Shown: in pieces, positions 11,555 to 23,017 of the stretch
Position numbering within the stretch: the first letter of the stretch is position 1
How the letters are laid out: every line of letters starts with the position of its first letter
DNA from: Candidula unifasciata
Lineage: Eukaryota > Mollusca > Gastropoda > Stylommatophora > Geomitridae
Assembly: GCA_905116865.2 (NCBI GenBank)
Contig: CAJHNH020001105.1
Location: forward strand, 71,292 to 135,291
Direction: 5' to 3'
DNA length: 64,000 bases
Program-made: the position numbers and the translations under genes
The notes under the pieces: generated by a model
What the model was told of the DNA's origin: nothing
What the model saw: only the letters and a program-made list of their open reading frames with translations
Database searches by the model: none

Positions 11555-11918
11555 GGGCTATCCTTTGAATAACGGTCCCAAATTATCGAGGCCGAAAAAA
11601 TATACCCTAACAGGGCCTCAGTCACATGTAAATTGCGGACCTCTTTCCGGCGACTATACCGCCACTGCCGAGAGTATCTCCCTTGCCGCTATGCACGGTG
11701 TGTAATGGGGCTAAACTAGATGGCTGGGACTCTCGAGCAAATAAAATGGAGGAAGCTGCAGGAGATGCGCTAGCTGCTGCTCGTGAGTTCTACCATCTAG
11801 TTTAGCCCTGCTCCACGTGGCACGTAGCAGCGCGGTGAAAACGTTCAGCAGTGACTTTAACTCGGCGGAAGCTTTTCTGCGGTATGCGGGACCGTTATTC
11901 AGAGGATAACCCAGTTTT
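11555..11918. mobile_element. Fold-back/MITE family M, copy 2
   Basis: The body is 11555-11912, the right flank AGTTTT 11913-11918, and the left flank AGTTCT is shared with copy 1. The left arm matches copy 1. The right arm is shorter and diverged but ends in GATAACCC. The interior (TGGCTGGGACTCTCGAGCAAA, AGCTGCTGCTCGTGAG) matches copies 3 and 4. Confidence 0.8.
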
Positions 11919-12069
11919 GAAATGTCACACGTGAAACACATTAAAACAGACCACACCGATTCATGTGCCGTGCAACAGACACTTATACATCAAAGTGACC
12001 AGGGGTTGTTGAGGAATAATATTAGAATACTACTAGAACGAATAAGTGTGTAAGTAGTTGAATATTAGT

Positions 12070-12461
12070 AAATAAACAGACAACATGTTTCTGGAAATTA
12101 CTAATTAGTCAATTGAAATAGTAACTTGTCCACTTACTGTCATGGTGCTTAAGGAAAACTGGATAAAATATGTCCAGAATCAGTCACAAGGGAACATTAA
12201 CCACTTATTAAAGTATAAATAAAATATCAACACAATCTAATCCCAGAGACACTTTTAGCAAACATTAAAAAAGCGCCATTATTTGGTAAAGATAAAAAAG
12301 ACTTTCTAAAACAGTTAGTTTGTTCTCACACAAAACAAACTTTATATAACACTCAAATTTCCCATAGTTATGTAGCTATGCTCCTAAGTAACAAGGGAAT
12401 CACACTAGAACTGGCATTAAAGAAAATCACCTTTCTCACTTCTTCTTCTTTTTCTTCTTCA

Positions 12462-12493
<32 letters not shown>

Positions 12494-12800
12494 TTCTTCT
12501 TCTTCTTCTTCTTCTTCTTCTTCTTCTTCTTCTTCTTCTTCTTCTTCTTCTTCTTCTTCTTCTTCTTTTTCTTCTTCTTCTTCTTCCGTTCACTTGAAAT
12601 AGTTTATCTATATCTGCAGTGTTGTCTGTAGTCTTGGATAATATTTATTATCGTTATGCCAGCTAACTTAGTTATCATTGTGTGCTTTACATAAGATACT
12701 ATCCCTCAAGTTTCATTCTATAAATGACTGAAACAAGTATACTTTGCTATTTTCTTGGTCTAGCTGCAGATAAATCTGATAACCGCATGTTTTATAAAAA
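12070..12800. repeat. Unclassified repeat family R, copy 1 (holds the empty target site)
   Basis: Aligns by eye to 30895-31113 joined to 37236-37545, the two flanks of LTR element 1. Shared landmarks are TCCACTTACTGTCATGG, CATTATTTGGTAAAGA, CTCACACAAAACAAAC and ACTAGAACT. The LTR element is absent at GCCATTATTTGG (12275-12286). I do not recognise the superfamily. Confidence 0.7.
12437..12592. repeat. (CTT)n microsatellite
   Basis: A nearly pure CTT/TTC tract lying inside repeat R copy 1. The matching place in copy 2 (about 37400) has only a short T-rich phrase, so the expansion is specific to this copy. The poly-serine open frame across it is an artefact. Confidence 0.95.
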
Positions 12801-13790
12801 TGTGAGACTTGTAAAACATAAATCATGGTGATATGCATGGAGAAGACCACTCGGAGGCCATACTGTTTTCAAACACTTAGTAGTTCGATAAAGCTCACAA
12901 AGATAATATATTTTATGCTTTTAACCACATTTATGAATAAAACTAATGGTCAACGGTTTTGTTATTGAACAGAAAAAAACCCCAGAAAGACCAGTCAAAA
13001 CTGCTGATTCATCTTTTCCACACTGCCCCATGGTAGATTAAAAACATGTTTGCTTCAAACTTGTACATGTCACATTCTGATTGAGCCACTGGGTAGTTGT
13101 AAATGAGCAGATGGTGCATTCCTTAGGTTTTTTGGCAAAATAAAATACTCGAAATTTTAAAACTGTAAATGGTGGTCCAAAGGACGTTGTGTGGAAAAGC
13201 CCCCCTCCCCCTTCCCCTACGAAATACGCCTAGCCAAAGCAAAGGGAAACAACACAAACTGGAAACACCAAGTAAGACGAGGGAAGACATGCACAAGTAA
13301 CAACAGGGTGGAGGACGAGCGGTCTGATTCGGATGGAAGCATCAAGCCCAGAAATGGCGCAAACACTAGAATTCAGTCACGAAAGTGACGCAATTAACCC
13401 AGACCACAAATATAGGCGGAGACTGTTAGCAGCCTCGGCTAGCTAGTAGCAGTCTGAAAGTGGTCGACCTTTTCATTTTTTTCTCTAAAGGACTTGGACT
13501 TGGACATTCCTTAGGACTGATAGAGTTAAGGCAATCTTGGATGTGGCGAATTTTTGTTGTAAAGAACAATTTGTTTATCCCGAAAAAAAATTCTTGCTTG
13601 AATTCTTATTTGAATTAGAGGAATTTCTGATAAGAACCGTTTCTTGAGTCTCAGGTCAGTTCTTGTAATCATGTTGCACTGAACCAAAAAAACATTTAAA
13701 TATGCACCCAAAAAAAGTCCATTCTACAGACAGTATCTTTAGTTTATGTTCACACTTAACATATCCTCATCATTATTATAGTTTTTTTTT
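12801..13790. other. Unassigned spacer
   Basis: AT-rich, no recognised gene or repeat partner. A forward open frame at 13191-13388 has no recognisable domain. Confidence 0.3.
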
Positions 13791-14005
13791 AAATAATATC
13801 CTTAAACCATGAGTTGTTAACCTTTGGCTCGGTACTATGGATATCGCAACCCTTTGGCCTTGATTCCATGATAAAACCGCAAATCTGGGAGAAATGTGGC
13901 TTTTCTGCCTACTCCCAGGTGTGAACCCGGACCACAAAGAGTTCCTCACCCGGTCCACGCAAAATCAGGTTTAGCCAACTATACTAGCTAACCGGGCGTT
14001 TATTT
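13785..14005 (-). repeat. tRNA-derived SINE family D, copy 1
   Basis: The reverse strand has a tRNA-like head: an A-box-like TAGTATAGTTGGCTAA near 13971-13988 and a B-box-like GGGTTCACACC near 13917-13928. A unique body follows and then a poly-A tail (T run 13783-13792 on the forward strand). Copy 2 is at 58438-58650. RNA polymerase III internal promoters of this layout are the hallmark of tRNA-derived SINEs. Confidence 0.75.
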
Positions 14006-14049
14006 CTTTAATACTGTATGGCATTGGGTCACTAGTTACTGTTAACTAT

Positions 14050-16860
14050 CTGGTCCGCCTGTATTCTTCTGCTTTTCTATCCCCCAATGGAGCTTAGGCC
14101 CTCAACCAACTCATGCCAAGTCGTTCTTTTTTCCACTGTCACTTGCAGCTCTCCCCGTGTCCTTCCGATTTTTGTAACTTCACTCTCTAGCTCCCTTCTC
14201 CGTGTATTTTTTAGTCCTAACTTTATTTCTCTGCCCCTGTGGGTTCCACTGCAAAGACATTCTTGTTATACTGTTCTCAGGTTATCTCATGTGTCCTGTC
14301 AAATGCCTTTTCTTCACCTCTTGGTTCACTGGAACTTGTTTAGTTCTTCTCCAAAGCCCCATTCTATCATACCATTTAATTCCATCTATTCTGCGCAGGC
14401 ACCAGTTAATGAATGTTTGCAATTTATTATTAACTGCCTTAGTTGATCTCCATGTTTCCGCTACATACAAAAGTACTGATTTGACATTAGAGTTGAAAAT
14501 TCTTAGTTTGTAATAGTTTTAATTTCTTTTGACCTTCACAAATTCCCTAGTGCTATAAAGGCTTTTCTTGCCTTTTGTATTCAAATTTTAATATCTTTAT
14601 CTTTGTCTACAAAAATGTTGAATTAAGAATCGACATCACAGCACTCGGGACACTCCCATAAGCGCTCTTTGTCTTTCCCTTATGGATTTTCACACCTATG
14701 TGTTGTGATCTCGCATCAAGTACATTTATTTTATCTTGCATCTGATTCTGTGAATGAGACAGCAGAGAAATATCATCAGTGAAATCTAGATCATCCAGCT
14801 GTTTTATAGGGGTCCACTGAATTCCATTTCTTGTGTTAGCAGTTGCTGTCTTCATAATCCAGTCTATAGCCAGTGAAAATAGGAGATGCGATTAAAGACA
14901 ACCCTGTCGCACACCTGTTTTTATTTCAATTGTATCTGTTAGCTTTCCCTCATGAAGAACTCAACATTTCATGTCTTTATTTGTTGCTTTTACTAAGTTA
15001 ATAATGTTCTGTGGGATTCCATAGTGCCCCATTAATTTCCAGAGAGATTCCCTATCAGTGCTGTCAAATGCTTTTTTCATAGTCTATAAATCCAGTGTAA
15101 AGTGGTAAATTCAGTTCAATGCTGTGCTCGATTGTTATAAATAGTGTGGCTATCTGGTCAGTACCGGATCTGTTTGGCCAAAAATCTGCCTGTTCACCTC
15201 TTACATTTTATCAATAGCATCTTTTAGTCTTTCCAAAATAATCCTACTTAAATCTTACCAAGAACTACAGCAACATAATTCCTCTATAGTTTTAACACTC
15301 CTGTAGATCACCTTTTTTTGGGAAGGGGGGGGGGGGGGGGGTCAGTTTCACAAGACATCATTTTCTCCAGTCTGCTGGTATTTCTTCAGTCTCCCAGACT
15401 TTACTGAATAATCTATGTAGCAATTCTATTGATGTGTTTATGTTGGCCTTAATAGCTTCTGCTGGGATACCATCTGGACCTGCCACCTTTCCATCCTTGA
15501 GAAGATTGATAGCTTTTATAATTTCCTTTTTAGATGGTATCTCACAGTTGATATCCAGTTCCATTTCTGGAGGAACCTCTGGGGCTGGTCTATTTAGAAA
15601 TATTTCAAAATATTCAGCCCATGTGTCAATTTGATCTTTAGTGTTGGTGAATACCTCTCCTTGACTATTTTTGACTGACCCAGTTGACTGACTATATTTA
15701 CCTTCTAATTTCCTTGAGTAACTGAAAAGATCTCTGAGCTTTCCTTTTGCTGCTACTGTCTCTGCTTCGTATGCTAAGTCGTTTAGGTATTTCACTTTAT
15801 CTGCCCTTATACCCCTCCTAACTTCCTTATTAGCTTCTGTGTATTTTTCCTATGCTATAGCTCTTTACTTTAACTTTCTTCAGCTATTTTAATGCTTTCT
15901 GGTGTTATCCACGTTTTATGTTTCTGTTCTTTCTTACCAAGAACTTCTACACAAGATTCATTCCAGATTTCCTTAATCTGATCCCAGCAGACTTCAGTGC
16001 TTACATCTTCAGCTGACTGGTACTTATTAAGAAATTGTTCCTTATTTATTCCTGAGATATCCTACAATACACTGCTTCTACGATTATAAGATACATTGGC
16101 ACCTCTGAAAGCCCTAATATCATAAAGGGATGATGTAAACTTTTTGTTAATACAAAGGTGATGAATTTGATTGTCAGATGGTCTGGTGATTTCCATGTTC
16201 CCTTTTGTATTTTTTGTGTGGGGGAAAATGCTTCCACTAATAACATACTGATTTCCTGCACAAAAGTTGGTAAATAATTCTCAATTTTCAGTCATTACTC
16301 CTTGACTGTGTATTCCCAAACTCTCTTCATAATCTGTATTATCTGATCCAATCTGAGCATTCATGTCACCCATCAAAATTTTTATATTACCCTTTCTTTC
16401 ATTATTTATAATATTTTGAAGTTGAATATAAAATCTTCCTTAACTGATGCATCCCTATCATTGGTTGTTGCATAACACAGGGTTACTGACATGTTCACCT
16501 TCTGTTTCGCTGTTCTTAATGGCACTCTTATTATTCTAGAACTCAGAGCTTCCCCTTCTTTTAGTGCCCTCTCTGCTTCTTTTGATAGCATCAGGGCCAC
16601 TCCTTTACTGTGGGTAGAATTTGTCTCTGTATATTTTGAGAACTAAATAGTTTCCCCTGAATTTAGAATACTTTCCCCGCCCCGGTCCATCGAGTTTCAC
16701 ATAATCCTAAAAAAATGAATCCTATAATGTTTCATTTCCCCTAATACTTCCATTGTTCTTCCTGCATAAAACAAAGTTCTAACATTCCAGGTGCCAATTC
16801 TGGAGATTTTTCTAGGTGAGAGGAGGTATGTCAACGATCCAGACTCCTTTCAGCTTTCTC
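14050..16860 (-). mobile_element. Decayed LINE spanning endonuclease, RT and C-terminal region
   Basis: Reverse-strand reading starts with an APE-type endonuclease signature, IGTWNVRTL, near 16770-16800. More endonuclease follows (VALML-like segment, SSRIIRVPL, LCYATTNDRD at 16406-16600). Next is the pre-RT linker and RT entry (KDGKVAGPDGIPAEA and IPADWRK, 15358-15560), GVRQGCL near 14900, and an active-site block LDFTDDISLLSHSQNQM near 14780, where FTDD replaces the usual FADD. The C-terminal AETWRSTK block lies near 14450. Stops, frameshifts and a 17-base G run at 15325-15341 disrupt it. The order matches the RTE-like or related endonuclease LINEs without RNase H; the clade is not certain. 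Confidence 0.85.
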
Positions 16861-17539
16861 CACATCAAGTCATACTTATTCTATTAGAAGTGACTCTCCA
16901 TATTTTAGTTGGCTGTCCCCCCCCCCCCTGACTTGTCCATGGTTGGTTGGTTTTTGTGGCTATGGTTTTTACAGGATGAGGTAGCCGAACTCAAGCCTAA
17001 CCCTACCTTTAGTCCCCTCTTAGGACATGCATGGTTGGGTGCAGTGTTACTATTCTTTGCTTCCCGTGAGGGCTTTGGTGACCCAGGGTCAAGTGTCATT
17101 GATTTGGTATTTATATGTTTTAGGTCTATCTATTTAACCTCATTTTATATATTCAGATTGTTCTTGGTCTTCCTTTTCTTTCCATTTGTTTTTTTTTTAT
17201 CAGAGTCGTGTAGTGTCATTTTGGAGAGGGAAAGGGGATCCTATTACATATTTGTACCATTACGTATTCCATCTTTTCAGTGTTGTTTAGAAATCTAAAG
17301 TTGCCATTGTTTGAGTGAACTTTTTTATTTGTGATGTCTTCTTCTATTTATTTTCTTTCGTCCAAGTATTGTAATTGCATTGTGCCTGTTTATAGCAAAG
17401 CTGCGATATTTGTATCTTTTAGCCAATACATCCACTTCATAGAGCATTTTTTGTGTGGTGACTGTAGTAACATCCTTAATAGTTTCTTGGGACACAACAT
17501 ATCCTTTTTTGTATGGTATTCTCTTTATCCCCTTATCTC
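16861..17539. other. Unassigned spacer with C homopolymer
   Basis: A run of about 13 C at 16917 opens the region. Forward open frames here have hydrophobic translations but no recognisable family. They probably include the LINE 5' flank. Confidence 0.3.
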
Positions 17540-17660
17540 AGGTAGTGCCCCTGGAGATTCCACTTGGGGAAGCCACGTGTAGACCAGTCAACACTCAAGG
17601 TAAGGCATGGGCATTCCCTGTAATCCAAGGAGGTTTCCAAAAATGTAGAACTTACACATG
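17540..17660 (-). repeat. SINE-like family B fragment
   Basis: In reverse complement it matches 46485-46620 and 20740-20870. Shared features are the CTTGGATGGCAGG-like phrase, a segment ending in a CACTCAAGG-like phrase, and GGAATCTCCAGGGG-like endings. Confidence 0.55.
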
Positions 17661-19079
17661 ATGCTATGATTATGGGCTGACCCCAAGGAATTGTCACGTC
17701 CTGCACATGACTGCTTAACCTCGCATCTTTATGTTGAGCATCCAGTTCGTCAGGGACTGTGCCTTTCACAGGTCAGTAGGGAACAGCCTGGAGGTCGGGA
17801 ACTTTGATGACCTCACATGTATGTACATTCTTCTTCAGCACGCTAGACACCTCTATCATTGTTTCAGTCGGACACTTAGCATGTCAGCATTAAAAGTTTG
17901 CATCAAACATGGGTTGCCATGTTTGGCCCCGACACTTAGGTGACTGGGACCAGTGTTATTAGACGTTTGAACATTTTAGTGAACTAGGGGGATATTTAAC
18001 TTTGCTTTCATGCCATAGATAATTATCTGATGGAGATTTGAAGCTAGACAGCTGACTGACAGTGACATGTTGTTGTTGTTTACTCAGCGCAGTGACAACA
18101 ACGTTGAGTGTCATCAAAGGATGTATTAAAACAGAACTGTACCGTGAGATACAGGCAGCAAAAGAAGTTGCTCATCTAAGCTGCGAGCAAATCTCTTGAT
18201 CTAGGGCTGAGTCTTGGCAGTACAGCAGTTCTTCCAACTCGACATACTTTTTAACTGAGAGCTGTCGTTCGTTAGTATATTCAGCATTACTTATGTTCCA
18301 ATGGAGGTTTGATAGATGTTTTCACCCATGCTTTGGGGGGTGAACTGATGAGAGCTTTACCCTACACTATCTCTCTGTGGGCCACCAACTCCAAGATCCC
18401 CTGCCAGCTCAGTTCATATCACAAAGATGAGCCTTAATCAATCGCACACAAAGAGGAAGTGTGGCAGAAGTCTTGCATGAGCATCAATAAAACCATTACA
18501 GAGCATGCTGGTGCCCAAGATGAGGTAGAGAGAATCTCCTTATATACATTCTCATTCTAAGATGCAAGGCTTTACTGACTCCTCACTAGTAGTAAACTTT
18601 GTGTTTGACATATTGAAAGAGCAAGTAAATAAGAAAATCAAAGCAGTGACTTGTCACTAGTCATTATCACTTTCTCTTCTTCTTCTTTTTTTTTTTTCAC
18701 TTTGTGATCACCAGCAATAAACTCCAATGAAAAGTTATAATTATTCATTCATGTCTGGACTTTGTTCTTGTTCCAGGAGTTTTGTATACACATCTGTTTT
18801 ACAGGCCTGACTTGCTTGTGTGCAGACTGTTGGTTCCTCACATCCCATGCTCAGTAATGCTCAGTAACAAAAATACTGATCCGTTATTCTCAGCCAGGTC
18901 CCTGGTTGAAAAAATGTTTATAGGATGACCATAGAAAGGTATTGATAGTTCCTGACCACTATGAGCCCCAGTGCTGGTGCACCACTACATGTGGTTAAAC
19001 TGAGATCATCAAGAGCCTACACTTAACATATCAACATCTAAACCCGTCCACATTACACACAGGCTCCCTGCTTGGAGAC
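17661..19079. other. Mostly unassigned spacer
   Basis: No gene recognised. Positions about 18790-18845 resemble part of SINE family C (CAGACTGTTGGTTCCT, also at about 24986). A C/T-rich stretch at 18675-18700 is low complexity. Confidence 0.35.
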
Positions 19080-19860
19080 AGCAACATCTGCTTGAGTTGA
19101 TAGAAAATATCCCTAGTATTGAGACAAAGAACATTCAGAATGAAACAGAAAGAATAGAAATCATATTAAACAACATAGAAGAACAGTACCCAAGTAACCC
19201 CTGGTCTCATGCCCTTACAGTTAGATCAGCAAAAGAACAGAAAATGGAGGTGGGGAAATTGTCCTGAATCTGCAAAATGGATCAAAGAAAACCCAGTCAG
19301 TTGCAACTGGTAAATTCACTGGTAATTTTAGACCTGACACAGAGGCCTTGAGAACTGTAGCAGAAATGCTTCTGTCAGAGAAGAGTAAAGAGAAACACAT
19401 GCTATCTTCACAGATGTGAAGCCAGTTGTCACAGTACTGAAGAGCACAAACAATACAGAGCTAGCAGATCTTGGAGCTGCATGCACTCCATGGACTGAGT
19501 CAGAAATTAAAAAAGAGTCATAGCACAATGGATTCCATCCCGTTGCAACATACCTGCAAATGAGGAGGCTGACAGATTGGCAAAGGAAGGTGGAAGACTA
19601 CCCCAGCCTGATATAGACATAACATGTGATGAAGCCAAGAGGTTTATAAGAAGTACATAGAGTACCAAATGGGATTCTGAACATCAGGCTACAAGAAAGA
19701 CAATACATACCACCAGTTTGACCGAGGAGAATGAGTAGATAAACATAGGAGACACAAATTTTGACTGAAAATGGTAAAATAATGGCTGAACGTTTGCTGC
19801 TAGAGTGTCCTACATATGCAGAACAGAGAAAATTATTCTGTGACACGCTGTCGTTTTGAA
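19080..19860 (+). mobile_element. LINE RNase H and C-terminal zinc-binding relic
   Basis: Frameshifted forward translation gives TGKFTGNFRPDTEALRTVAE near 19308, an IPANEEADRLAKEGG-like RNase H motif near 19550 and a C-terminal LLLECPTYAEQRKLF near 19800. These match the RNase H and terminal segment of I-superfamily LINE ORF2 proteins. There are many stops and no intact frame. Confidence 0.65.
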
Positions 19861-19917
19861 GACACGATGTGTGGAGATGTCAACAACTTCAAGATGACTG
19901 CTGATTTCTTTGTTTAC

Positions 19918-20418
19918 ACTGTGTCCGTAAAGTCATGGTGCACTTTTGACCAGTCACAGGAAATCAATGGAACAAAATAGAAATGAGAAGTCTTCACCAA
20001 ATGAAAGGAAAAATGTCCAGGTTTTGTACCTATAAAGCTTGTACATCATACTATAAAACTTGAAGAGTTTTCCTTTTTTTGTGTGTGGTAATTATGTCTA
20101 TCTGCCGTCCTTTTTAGGATGAAATTTGTCTTTTTTTTTTTTAAGCTCCACCCTGGCTCTCGCCAGGGGCCGCAATATAGCCTGACCTTAAATATGGCCA
20201 ATTGGCTGAACACGGTTTCTGGGACCTCTCCTCGGTGATCCTCATTGACATGGTGGCACATTGTGTCATCGGGTGTTTATCACTTGTGTGATGTCCTGGA
20301 GGGGTAGAAAGTCACTCAGTCAGTTATCCTTTTATTTGGTGCAGATTTCACATTTCTGTCTTCTTTTGTTGCTTTCCTGTGACCAGTCAAAAGTACACCA
20401 TGACTTTACGGACACAGT
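19918..20418. mobile_element. Mariner-like short TIR element interrupted by a SINE
   Basis: The ends are inverted copies: left ACTGTGTCCGTAAAGTCATG then GTGCACTTTTGACCAGTCAC; right, the inverse, closing in GGACACAGT. TIRs are about 45 bp with two or three mismatches. A TA sits next to each end but not at exactly matching positions. Positions about 20090-20320 are a SINE-like family A copy, so the original element was only about 270 bp. There is no transposase. Confidence 0.65.
20090..20320 (+). repeat. SINE-like repeat family A, copy 3
   Basis: Shares TCCTTTTTAGGA, CACCCTGGCTCTCGCCAGG, GGTTTCTGGGACCTCTCC and a CACTCAGTCAGT tail with the other family A copies. Nested inside the TIR element at 19918-20418. 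Confidence 0.8.
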
Positions 20419-20734
20419 ATATATTCAAATTCTTGCCTGAAGGTATAAGAAGAAAACTGTCCCGGGATTCTCCAGTTCCATAGAGATGCAGAGTTCATAA
20501 ACCATAACGTAAGAAGAAATCAAGCAGACTCCTCTGTCCGCATACTGCCACACTGGATGCTCCCAGGCCTCTATGTGGGAAATGTCATATTAAACTTTAA
20601 TAGGCGCGGAAGTCCACCGCAATAAAAGTCTAACATGCAACACAAAGGATTCCTTCTAAAAACACAGCCCATGATTAATGAGATGTTCAATATATGGAAG
20701 TGTTGATTTCTTTGGTGAGGCCGTTGCTAAAGTG
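20419..20734. other. Unassigned spacer
   Basis: No recognised gene or repeat partner. Confidence 0.3.
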
Positions 20735-21060
20735 CCATGTATTGGTGCAGCATTTATAGAAGCCTTCTTGGATGGCAGGGAATGCTCTTGTTCTGCCCCT
20801 GCCTTTTCCTGAGGGCTGACTACATTACATGGCTTCTCTGGACCGACCCCCTGGGGAGCACCACCTTTGACCTGGGAAACAAAGACGACCACACAACTAT
20901 GAGACTGCAGTGTCCCACAAAACTAACCAGGGAGACCAACCCGGTCAAGAAATGCCTGCAGAAGTTGGATGCGTCTGCCGAAAGCTGCCATACCACAGCC
21001 ATGCTATACACGAGCACAATGCAGTTACATTTTTGGATGAATGCAGAAGAAGAAATGTCA
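20735..21060 (+). repeat. SINE-like family B, longest copy
   Basis: Contains TTGGATGGCAGG, CCCTGGGGAGCACC-like and ATGCTATACACGAGCACAAT segments and ends in GATGAATGCAGAAGAAG. Related fragments lie at 17540, 46485 and 55560. The GAAGAAG ending is shared with the LINE at 41269-43230. The 137-codon open frame across it is incidental. Confidence 0.65.
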
Positions 21061-21249
21061 GGATTTCCTTTCAAATACAAGGATGCATCATATGGCATAA
21101 ATCATTTTGTTTTTCAAAAAAGAGAAATTGTAGATCCAATTCCTATGTAAATAATCTGCTTTTGTATACATACATAATATATCATTGTCAGACTGCCTTT
21201 GATCACAGTTGTGCTGAAGAGCCCCTCACTGAGATCCATCAAGGATAAA

Positions 21250-21316
21250 ATGGAGAGTGAAATACCAGCAGATGTCAAGCAAGAACCAGAAGTGTATTTA
21301 GATTACCCAAGTCAAG
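21250..21316 (+). CDS. Zinc-finger gene 1, first coding exon
   Basis: A short exon starting with an ATG at 21250 that encodes 22 residues (MESEIPADVKQEPEVYLDYP, then SQ) plus one base of the next codon. It ends before a GT donor at 21317 (CAAG then GTTAGA). The exon leaves phase 1, exactly what the acceptor at 23080-23081 needs: the joined codon is GAC (Asp). An acidic VKQEP-type leader is typical of coding starts in invertebrate C2H2 genes, and VKQE fits the SUMO consensus. The upstream 5' UTR exon border is not defined; a CAG at 21188-21190 or 21205-21207 could be its acceptor. The pairing with the downstream exon is inferred from phase, distance and composition. Confidence 0.6.
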
Positions 21317-21596
21317 GTTAGATTAACATGGCAGTATGCTTTGTAAACATGTTTAAAAAATAACTGAACAGAGGCCGTAGATAGTTTTATCTATTATCTT
21401 TCTATGAGTGCCAGTCAATAAATTGTCTGTGTATAAAAATGCCAGCAGACTTCTACAGTGAGAGAAGTGCTCGATATTAAATATAGAGCAACTCCATTTA
21501 GGAACTTAAACTGTCCATTTTTTTTTTTCATTGTTGAGTGAAAGTTGATAATCTCTGTACACTTGTTGTTTTTTATATGCACAGAAAATTTTTTTT

Positions 21597-21710
21597 TTTC
21601 AAGTCATAGCTGTATCTTGAAAGTCAATATTTGCTGGCCATTTGTGACTGTTTTTTTCAAGTCATAGCTGTATCTTGAAAGTCAATATTTGCTGGCCATT
21701 TGTGACTGTA
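21597..21710. repeat. About 59-bp direct duplication in the intron
   Basis: The phrase CAAGTCATAGCTGTATCTTG through GGCCATTTGTGACTG occurs twice, at about 21599 and 21658, with no visible mismatch. It lies in the intron of zinc-finger gene 1. Confidence 0.9.
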
Positions 21711-21782
21711 TGCTTTGAATATCTGACATCAAGAATCAAATGCACACCACTTTTCTACTGTCACTGCTGTCTGTTTTTACCA

Positions 21783-21981
21783 CCTTTTTTTTAAGGCGGT
21801 GTAGGGGGTCCTTACCCTAATTATTTAGGGTCACATGGCTAGTGCTGTCGCCACGGACTGTATAGGTTAGGATGTTTAATTTTGCCCCGACAGAAAAACG
21901 TCATCACCTTAATGGGGAACTGAACCCGTGTCTCCTGATTGAATGTCTAATGTTGTAACTGCTTAGCCAGCTGCTGCTCCT
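21783..21981 (-). repeat. tRNA-derived SINE family E
   Basis: The reverse strand begins with a tRNA-like head: an A-box-like TGGCTAAGCAGTT (forward 21959-21971) and a B-box-like GGGTTCAGTTCC (forward 21916-21927). The body ends in an A run (T run near 21787 on the forward strand). It is not a functional tRNA: no acceptor stem pairs with the far side. It is the only copy in the window and lies in the intron of zinc-finger gene 1. Confidence 0.65.
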
Positions 21982-22665
21982 ACTTTTCAATGGGTAAAGA
22001 AAAATGGCCTTTGAAGTTTCACATTTAGTTTTGCATATCTGTTTAACAGATATGCAGAGAGAAGGCAACCTTATTTTACTCTTCTTTGCTTCTCAGACCA
22101 GTTTGATGATTCACCACATACTCTGACAGCTGCTGATTTATTACAGTGAGATTCTGTGGTTTAGATGGCAATGAAAAACTATATAAACCTCGGTGTACCA
22201 GGGTTTTATTTCTGCAATGGCTGGTTTAGATCAGACATTTCTCATGGTTTTTGTTTAGTGGTATGAGAGTTGCACTGTAGAAAAGACCGGAGTCCCACCG
22301 CATAATATTCCCAAGTCAGCTGTGGGTAGACTTTAGCCACCCATGAAGGTTAAGGGTTATGGTTAGAGATGCAGAGATGGCACCATTTAAAAATCTAATA
22401 ATTATAAGGTTTTCTTACTTGTCACTCTTCACTGTGTATGTTACATGTTCACTTTTATAATTAAACTCTCTTTTATAAAAATTTCTCAGACTGCTCTTAC
22501 ATAAATTTGCTCTTTGTTAAGTCACTATACATGGTAACTTAATCAGTGAGACTAACTTTATTCATTAATTCTTCATTTGTGACATTGCACTTGCTGTAAC
22601 TGTTCTTCTGACATTTATACATCTTCAAAACAATGTTTTCCCATAATGAATTTAAATAAATCAGA

Positions 22666-23017
22666 GACAAACAATACATGGCATAATTTATTGCCAGGCA
22701 AATTTCAATGTATCTCGTCAGGTGCATTACTACAGAGTTACATCAACATAAAATGAAGCACACAAATTGAATAAATCCAACTGAAATGTGAATAGTTTTT
22801 TTTTGGGACACATCGTGGTGTGTTTAGTCGCAGAAAGTTGACCATAATCATGTGACTTACCAGGGTAACTTCAAATTTACTATAAATTCTGTCTGCTTGC
22901 AAAGGAGGGGGTGTTGTTGATTTTAATTGTTAAAGCTTCAGCGATTCTTAGCAATCATCTGTTCAATGTGTGATAAAATATGCCTGGCAATAAATTGTGC
23001 AATGTATTGTTTGGGTC
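22666..23017. mobile_element. Short TIR element, family T, copy 2
   Basis: The inverted ends are AATTTATTGCCAGGCAAATT near 22687 and its complement near 22976-23000, extending outward through ACAATACAT. The interior shares TCTCGTCAGGTGCATTACTA with copy 1. It sits 65 bp upstream of the splice acceptor of zinc-finger gene 1, in the intron. Confidence 0.7.

Noticed and set aside
12378..12602. Poly-serine open frame
   Set aside because: Produced by a CTT microsatellite inside a repeat; the paralogous repeat copy lacks it.
21924..21981. Functional tRNA gene on the reverse strand
   Set aside because: A and B boxes are present, but no acceptor stem can be paired and an unrelated body and A tail follow. 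It is a SINE head.
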